From Isoetes taiwanensis (taxonomy: Eukaryota > Streptophyta > Lycopodiopsida > Isoetales > Isoetaceae), in NCBI GenBank assembly GCA_021234155.1, contig JAJEKV010000009.1, forward strand, positions 10,052,546-10,116,545: DNA of 64,000 nt, given 5' to 3'. Positions 57,690 to 64,000 of this stretch are shown in pieces. Position numbers and translations under genes: made by a program. A model generated the notes under the pieces. That model was not told the DNA's origin and did not search any database. It was given only the letters and a program-made list of their open reading frames with translations. How positions within the stretch are numbered: position 1 is the stretch's first letter; every line of letters starts with the position of its first letter.

Positions 57690-58690
57690 ATTGTCCGGGA
57701 TACTGAAGTAATACCCCATATTCGGACTCGAAGTCGAGATTGTGGGCGTCGGCAACAATCAACCCGTCGCATTCTTTGCCGCAAATCTTCCGGCTCCTTA
57801 TCGTATTGGGGGCCGTCAAAGCCGCTCAAAAATTCAAACACATTTTCACTGAGTTACAAAGATCTTCTGGGAATCAACAAAAGCTTGGGGAACTCACCAT
57901 TCCTACCAAATCTGATGCCGCGACCGGTTAGCAACGCGGCGATCTGAGCTCAACCCTAATTCTGGTGATCGCGTCAAGGCGAAATTGACAAACTCCTTCT
58001 TTGCGGGTTTGATCTATGAGGTCAAACATTCTCAATGGGTGAGCCCCATCGTCATTGCCCTTAAACACAATGGTAAGATCCGGCGTCAGGTGGACTATCG
58101 GAAACTCAATCAGGCCACGCGGGCGTGATCATTTTCCACTTCCCTTCCGCACCCGAGGTTCGAAGAGGTGGTTGGACATGAGATGTACTCCTTCATGGAT
58201 GGTTTTTCGGCTACAATCGGATCTCAATCAAAGAATCGATCAACTCAAGACTACCTTCACCACCCCTTAACCACACTTTTTGCCTACAAGGTGGTTCCTT
58301 TTGGACTATCAAACTCTCCATCAACGTTTCAACGCATCATGCTCTCGGTTTTCATGATTTCATGAAGGAAAATCCCTTCTTGCAAATTTTTCAAGATGAC
58401 TTCTCGCCCTCTGATTCCATGGCTGACCATTTGGATAAATTGGAACTTCGTCTTCCGTAAATGTCTTTGAGTCCGGCATTAGTCTCAATCTGAGAAATGC
58501 ACCTTTTTCGTCACCTCGGGTGTTACGTTAGGCCCATGTTGTCGACCAAAGCGGGTATCACCCGCATCCCGCCAAAATCGGTTATGTGCTCAAGGCTCAT
58601 GCACTAGCCAATATCAAGGAGACACGCTTCTTTCCCGGGTAAGGTCAATTATTACTCCACCTTCATACCGGACTAGCAGCCATTGCGAGA
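57690..58690 (+). pseudogene. Ty3 element 2 reverse transcriptase
   Basis: Matches element 1 RT through several frames: TEVIPHIRT, KFKHIFTELQ, GELTIPTKSDA, GLIYEVKHSQWVSPI, GHEMYSFMDGFS, YKVVPFGLSNSPSTFQRIM, then QIFQDDFSPSDSMADHLDKL. The catalytic motif reads FQDD. Frame changes are denser than in element 1. Confidence 0.85.
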
Positions 58691-59200
58691 TCCCATTCAT
58701 AAACTCACGGGTGGCGAATCTACGGGCTTGGAATTCCCGGTGGATCTTTGCTTTCCAACAAATGAAGCTTTTGCTTACTCGGGCACCGTTCTTGTTCCTC
58801 CTCAATGGGACAAGCCCTTTCATGTTCATGTTGATGTCTCGCGTTTGCTATTGGCGTTTGTTCTTTCTCAAGAATATGATGCATGGCCCGACAAACCAAA
58901 TCGCTCGCCAAATGTAGAAAACTCAATTCTGGCGAAAGAACTATTCTCGCCCGCGGGCGTGAAGCTTTGGGTCTCATTTTTACGTGGTCCAACGCTTCCG
59001 TCATTACCTTTTAGGCAGTCAAATCAAGTTCTTTGTGGACCACCAAGCACTCCTCTATTTGATCAACAAGTCCACGCCCACGGGCGCATTGCTCGTTGGG
59101 TCCTTCTTCTCCAAGAATTTGCTCCTTTTGAAATCGTTCATAAAGCCGGCAAATCTCATGTCGTTCGGATTATCTTTCACGATCCACCGAGATGATCCCT
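58690..59200 (+). pseudogene. Ty3 element 2 RNase H
   Basis: Contains FHVHVDVSR, FRHYLLGSQIKFFVDHQALL and LLQEFAPFEIVHKAGKSHVV in different phases. It is collinear with 46347-46790. Confidence 0.82.
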
Positions 59201-59219
59201 CAACCGAGTCTCGACGCCT

Positions 59220-60590
59220 TTCACGATGCTCCGGCTCTTTTTTAGTCACGGCAACCCCACATTGGTTCCATGATTTTCAGCAGTACCTCTCACGGTGCTC
59301 TTCCACCGTAAGGCGAGGCGCTCTCTCACCCAGGCGACAATCCGTGCGCCATCAATTTCCTCAGAGGTCCGTGACTACACCATGGTTGCGGGACATCTCT
59401 ACAAAAAGGTAAGGACACCATCCTTCGACGCGTGTTCTACCTCATGAAGTTCCGTGATATTGTTCGAGAAGCTCATCAAGGGCTCCGGTGGTGGTCATTT
59501 TCATGGTGACACCACAAAGACGCAAAAATCCTTCTCGCGGGTATTATTGGCCCACTCTTCAAAGATGCTCACGCCCGCCGCCAAGACGTGGCGACGCTTG
59601 CCCCGGTGGGGCGCCCACACGCCCGTGGCGCTCTTCCCTTGACGCCGGTCGCCACGCCACTTCCCTTCAAAGAAATGGGAATGGACTTTGTGGGACCTAT
59701 AGATCCTCTGCTAGCGGCACACCCGCGTGCGGCTTACATTCCCCGGTTCTCACCGACTCACGCTACCAAATGGGCGGAAGTTTGTGCACTTCCGCACAAC
59801 ACCGCAGCAAGCAACGGCTAGGGTCCTCTATCAACAAATTATCACGCGATTCGGCTGCCCCACCTGAGCTGGTCGGTGACCGTGGTGTCCATTTCATAAA
59901 TCATACTATCAAGGAGTCGACGGATTATCTCCCCGATACATCATCACAAGAGCACACCTTACTATCCTCAAGGTAATGGTTTGGCGTAAAGCACCAACAA
60001 AACTCGGTCACCATTCTCAAGAAAATTTGTGACGCTTCCCGCGACAGTTAGCGGACAAAACTTCCTATCGTTCTTTGGGCCTACAATACTTGTTTCAAGA
60101 TTGCTACCGGTCACACTCCTTTTAAATTGGTTTATGGTCGAAGCTCTCATGCCGTTTGAATACATCCTTCCAACACTCGCTTTTCAATCGGCTCTTGCTC
60201 ATAATCCACCTGGCCGCACTCAAAGAAAGGGTCTATCAATTAGAATGGGTTGGATGAACTTCGGCCGGATGCTTATATTCGTGTTCTCCATGGACAACAG
60301 TTGCAAAAATCTTTACATGACAAACGTCCAAGACAAAAACATTCAAAGAAGGCGATTTGGTTCTTCTTTATGATTCCGTGTACAAAAATTTTCCGGTAAA
60401 CTCAAGTTTCGTTGGCTTGGCCCTTATCAAATTGTTCAAGTGGTTAGACCAAGCGTTTTCCAACCTGGCGAGTTAGATGGCACTCCATTACCTACATTGG
60501 TTAATGGTTTTCGCCTCAAAACATTTCATCACACAGGCAAAATGAAAATCAACAAACGGTCTGATTCAAGATGCAAACACCACGTAAAGT
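59220..60590 (+). pseudogene. Ty3 element 2 integrase, all three parts
   Basis: A degraded N-terminal zinc region (59440-59600) precedes MGMDFVGPIDP, THATKWAEVCALPHNTA and DRGVHFINHTIKES, which hold DDE core elements, then YYPQGNGLA. GHTPFKLVYG and REALMPFEYILPTLAF follow at about 60100-60165. The C-terminal domain reads FPGKLKFRWLGPYQIVQVV and LPTLVNGFRLKTFHHTGKM up to about 60550. No chromodomain is seen. The chain is broken by many frame changes. Confidence 0.85.
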
Positions 60591-61540
60591 GACTAGAAAG
60601 GCGGTATATTATATTATAGTGGAGATTTTTTTACAAAATGTGGGCGCAGCCCACCTATTTTTCGCTATGGGCACCGCCTATATATACAAAAACGGGCTCG
60701 AGAGCCCTATCTACTAAGTCCTAAGAGGAAAAACCCTCTACTCCCTGGTTGAGAGCAGAGGGTAATGTAAGGAGATGGTAGAGGTTACGCCAGATCCCAG
60801 CCAAGGTGCGTAACCACCTCCATCACGCTGGTCTTCGGCCTGGGATGTTCAGCCATCCCGGCACACCAGCCGTCCATTCAATGCCACGCGGTTGTGGCGG
60901 CGCCCGAAGATCCGCACAATTCATCTTGCATGTAACCCACTCGACGGTTAAGTGGGCATAGTGCGCCTTCGTTCAAGCCGGCCAGGCGGCCATCTTGGCG
61001 CCATCGGATGCCTTCGTTCCTCCCGGTTCGCCTTATATAGCCAATCGAGGAACTCCTTGTTGGCGATGGAACCAATCACACAAATCGCCAACGTGTTTGC
61101 AATGCAAGGTTTGTTTCTAAAATGAGAATCTTTTCTCCCGCCGCATATCTAGCCATGGTACCTTCTCGACACATTCCTTTTAATGATATCCCACCGAAGT
61201 TGCCCGGCATTGAATGCCATTCCTTCTTTTCACGCCCCGAACATTAATGTGTGTCCTTTGCCACCTGTCACATCCGATCCTTCTTTCACGCCTCATCCTC
61301 ACCGTTCATTGCTTCTCCCTTTACGTTTTTGGGACTTAGCCAAATTTTTGCCTCTCAATACCCTTCTTGGCATCTTTTGACATCCGCACCATCAACGGTT
61401 CGAGTTTAAGCCCTCTTCATACCTCTTAGCCTCGGTTATTAGCCCCCTAAAACCTTTTCGTTCTTCTGCGCCTTTGTCCTCCGTGCTTTCGACTTTAGTC
61501 CTCCGCCTTTGGAATCACTCTTCATTTTGGCAAATCGTTA
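60591..61540 (+). other. Spacer between integrase and extra ORF in element 2
   Basis: No gene. It has a strong TATA-like CCTATATATAC at about 60679 and a short hairpin (ACCCTCT... AGAGGGT at about 60733-60762). Only the last 220 bp resemble the leader in element 1 (GGGACTTAGCCAAATTTT, AACGGTTC). Confidence 0.5.
60678..60688 (+). promoter_or_regulatory. Candidate internal TATA box in element 2
   Basis: CCTATATATAC followed by AAAAACGG is a close plant TATA consensus. It is about 860 bp upstream of the extra ORF, in sense orientation, and outside any LTR I can define. Confidence 0.4.
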
Positions 61541-64000
61541 CCATGGCTGCCCCAAGATTTTCTACACTTCAAGCTACTTTGCTCCCAAGGATCCGGCTCT
61601 TTTTGCATCACATCTTTCTTGGCGCCCACTTTACGTGAAGCCCTTGTTGGCCCAAATAAAAAGAATTTGAGAACGACACAAGCTTTACGAATTCTCTCAA
61701 ATGGAACTTAAAACGGCTCCAAATCGACCCGGTTGAAGCGGTTCATCGCCAATATCGTTAACGGCCCGCAAGGCTACACCAGCGTAATTCGATGGCACCA
61801 CCATTTATTTGACTCAACATTTGATTTCTGAGGTATTTCATATTCCCTTGCACACCCCTTGTGTATCATGAATTGCGCTATACGGGATCTCGATGTCCGC
61901 GAGTTTGGTGCACACGCTTATCATGCCAATGTCCATCGTCGACCAATATCGACAAGCCTCACGAAACCTTTGTTAAATTTACGTGGCGCAAGTTCCTTGG
62001 GTATTCTATCAAGAACACCCATATCAATAAGCCTTTCTATAACCTTGGTCCTCATCAAGCTACACACTCCAAACACCATATAGATTGGCCCCAAATGATG
62101 TTCTATCGTCTTCTCCAAGAAATGGACCGCCTTAGGGGTACCACTTCCATTTCTCGAAGTTTACGTGGGAGGCCACTTTCAAGCCCTCATCCGTCATTAC
62201 TTCCCTCCCACACCACCAAATTCTCATAATTCCACTCAGCGCTCCCTTCCAATAACCCACCAAGCTGGCACTTCACGCCCGTCTTCCCCTGGTCATGTCC
62301 ACAGTCCGCACACCCATGTCACTGTCTCCTCCTCCGCTACACCATCCGGTTCACACCATTTTTCCCAAACATCACAAACCGGGGCAGCGGTAGGCTCCAC
62401 CACCACAACACCCTCGTCGGGTTGTTGTATCGAGATCGCCAGGATGCTCAAGCCGCTGCTCTCAAGTTACAAGAATCCCAAGACGCTCTTATGAGCGGGG
62501 TTCAACGGGCACTAGAAGCCTCTGATGCGGTACACCAGGACCTTCAAGCTGCCACTGCCCAAGTTGCAACTTTGGAGGCCAAACTTCAAGACAAGCATGA
62601 AGCTCTCTTACAAGCTCATGCGGATCTCAAAGTGCACAAGCTCAAGTCAGCCAACTTGCGATCAACAGCTCAGCTCAATCAGAAATTCGGACTCTATTGG
62701 AACACAACAAGTCCAAAGCGGCTCTCCCGAGTACCAAGGACCTTGAGATATTGCTAAGCTCAACGCCTTGTACTCAGAACTTTGTGAAAATTTCAGCACT
62801 CAAGTTCAAAACCTTACGAGCGGGGACGCTCAAATCGCCTCCTTGATGGCTCAGGCTTTCTACCGACCTCTCGGCTCACCTCTCTTCAAGATCAGCTTAC
62901 GGAGGTGCGAAAAGCGAGATCTTTGGATGATGCGGAGATTGCCGTGGTTCGTCTCAATACTCGGAAATCCTCCTCCCGTGTCAACACTTCTCGAACGGGT
63001 CCGTGACCCGATCCACGCATCTTTGCTTTCGAAAGGGACAACCGGATCCGTGATCTTGAACAACAAATGCAGCGAAGCTATTCGATCTGGCGATGAGGCT
63101 CAAGCAAAACTTGACGCCCATACCGCCATTCTTAACGTAATGCCGTTGACTTCCCAGCCTCCTTCCTCGCTATCACGATTATGTGGTTGCTCGGACGCCA
63201 CCTCTTCCTTTTCGGGTGGCATGCGCGCGGATGGACTGTGGATATTCCCCGGCGGTCACCATTTTCTTCGGTTGGCGGAACTCTCCATTGAAGACAAAGG
63301 GTTGTCTTTGTGCCCTTGTGGTCTTTGATCTCATACAATCGTGCCGATCCGGACTTTATCACCTTCGAGTGGTTCAGCCCATGGCTTACATATTTCATGA
63401 TTTCTATCCGGGTGATACACAGAACACTTTGGAAATGGGCCACGCCAACTTTTTTCGGGGTGACCCCAATGTGCAATGGGTGCTTCAGGATAACAATCCA
63501 TATCTTGCGGATCCCGCCGGACCCAAACTCTTCATCGAGTACATGCCCGAGCTTGCCAATCATTTATCTCTCGGCAAGCGGGCGCCAACAACAAATCGAA
63601 GTATCTAGGACATCCCGGATCTTCCCTATGCACAAATTTATATGCGACACCTCGCCCGGTTACAATCGATTACAAGCTCGTTGGATAGCAAGACGGTCCC
63701 CACGGGATGGGATAGCCCTCCGTCAACTCTCAACTCTGCTTCTCTTTGGGATCGTTGGTGTCGGGCTCTTGATCCGGATCTTGTCGATCAATTCGGGGAG
63801 ACGCTCGGCAACCCACGCCCACGGGCATGGTTCCTTCTCCCTATGCTTCCCCTCAGGCGTACCTCCGCCCCCTGTTTCTGACTTCGATTGGCGCCTTCCT
63901 TTTTGGACCAAGGTCATGGATGGTCATGCGGGATGGACACCACCTCGGATCTCGGCGGATCTCGGTGGGATCCACGTTTTGTTCGGCCGCTCACATTGGG
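61541..64000 (+). pseudogene. Extra 3' ORF of Ty3 element 2, running off the window
   Basis: Starts MAAPRFSTLQ at 61541, as in element 1. Matching parts in order are FTWRKFLGYSIKNTHINKPF and HIDWPQMMFYRLLQEMDRL at about 61978-62134; a coiled coil (LQAATAQVATLEAKLQDKHE) at 62422-62640; LSIEDKG at about 63283; then HLRVVQPMAYIFHDFYPGDT at about 63361-63420. A final stretch near 63890-63980 (PFWTKVMDGHAGWTPPRISA) matches SFWTKALAGHIDWTPAHIST of element 1 at about 49814. Frame changes are frequent. The shared start, order and end motif show this is a regular part of the element. Function is unknown. Confidence 0.65.

Larger units (their letters stand above)
54020..64000 (+). mobile_element. Ty3/gypsy-like element 2, incomplete at window end
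   Basis: Collinear with element 1 but with a complete integrase. Order: putative 5' LTR and leader, gag, protease, RT, RNase H, integrase, a 950-bp spacer, extra 3' ORF. A leader stretch (GGGCTGTCTTCCAGAG, CCCAAACAC at about 54555-54595) matches element 1 at 41345-41385. Base composition is richer in GC than element 1, and frame changes are frequent, especially from 57600 on. The 3' LTR lies beyond the window. Confidence 0.85.

Noticed and set aside
1-64000. rRNA or tRNA genes
   Set aside because: No rRNA-like blocks or convincing cloverleaf with A and B boxes were seen by eye; a tRNAscan run would be decisive.

Overview
The window looks like nuclear DNA of a land plant. Supporting signs are an intronless pentatricopeptide-repeat (PPR) gene, a plant class 3 lipase, GT-AG introns, a nuclear copy of plastid ycf3, and Ty1/copia, Ty3/gypsy, LINE and Mutator-like elements. 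The low gene density and the style of the PPR gene suggest a large-genome fern or gymnosperm; that is inference, and the species cannot be read from the sequence.

Layout. 1-6400: a 20-bp minisatellite, short tandem duplications, a LINE remnant and a locally repeated unit. 6405-16319: one 9.9-kb Mutator-like element (MULE) with a perfect 9-bp target duplication, GC-rich inverted termini over 1 kb long, a decayed SWIM-type transposase on the minus strand, a broken ULP1-like protease on the plus strand, and palindromic tandem arrays. 16678-17000: nested palindromes. 17144-17880 (minus): a type I-like MADS-box gene frameshifted by a 14-bp duplication. 18641-20302 (plus): a PPR gene. 20303-30630: mostly intergenic, with foldback elements, minisatellites, a WRN-exonuclease-like exon and the ycf3 fragment. 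30633-34907 (minus): a decayed Copia element without a protease domain. 37450-38721 (plus): an intact phospholipase A1-II/DAD1-type lipase. 39040-41100: a broken LINE. About 41100-49915 and 54020-64000 (end): two related Ty3-like elements on the plus strand, separated by a multi-exon RING-H2 gene (50946-53906) with one in-frame stop.

The two genes that look intact are the PPR protein (organelle RNA processing) and the lipase (glycerolipid acyl hydrolysis). The MADS and RING genes read well but each carries one disabling change. The least ordinary material is the MULE, with its repeat-packed termini and protease cargo, and the extra 3' ORF after integrase that both Ty3 elements share. That ORF encodes a coiled-coil protein with a conserved C-terminal motif that I cannot assign to a family.
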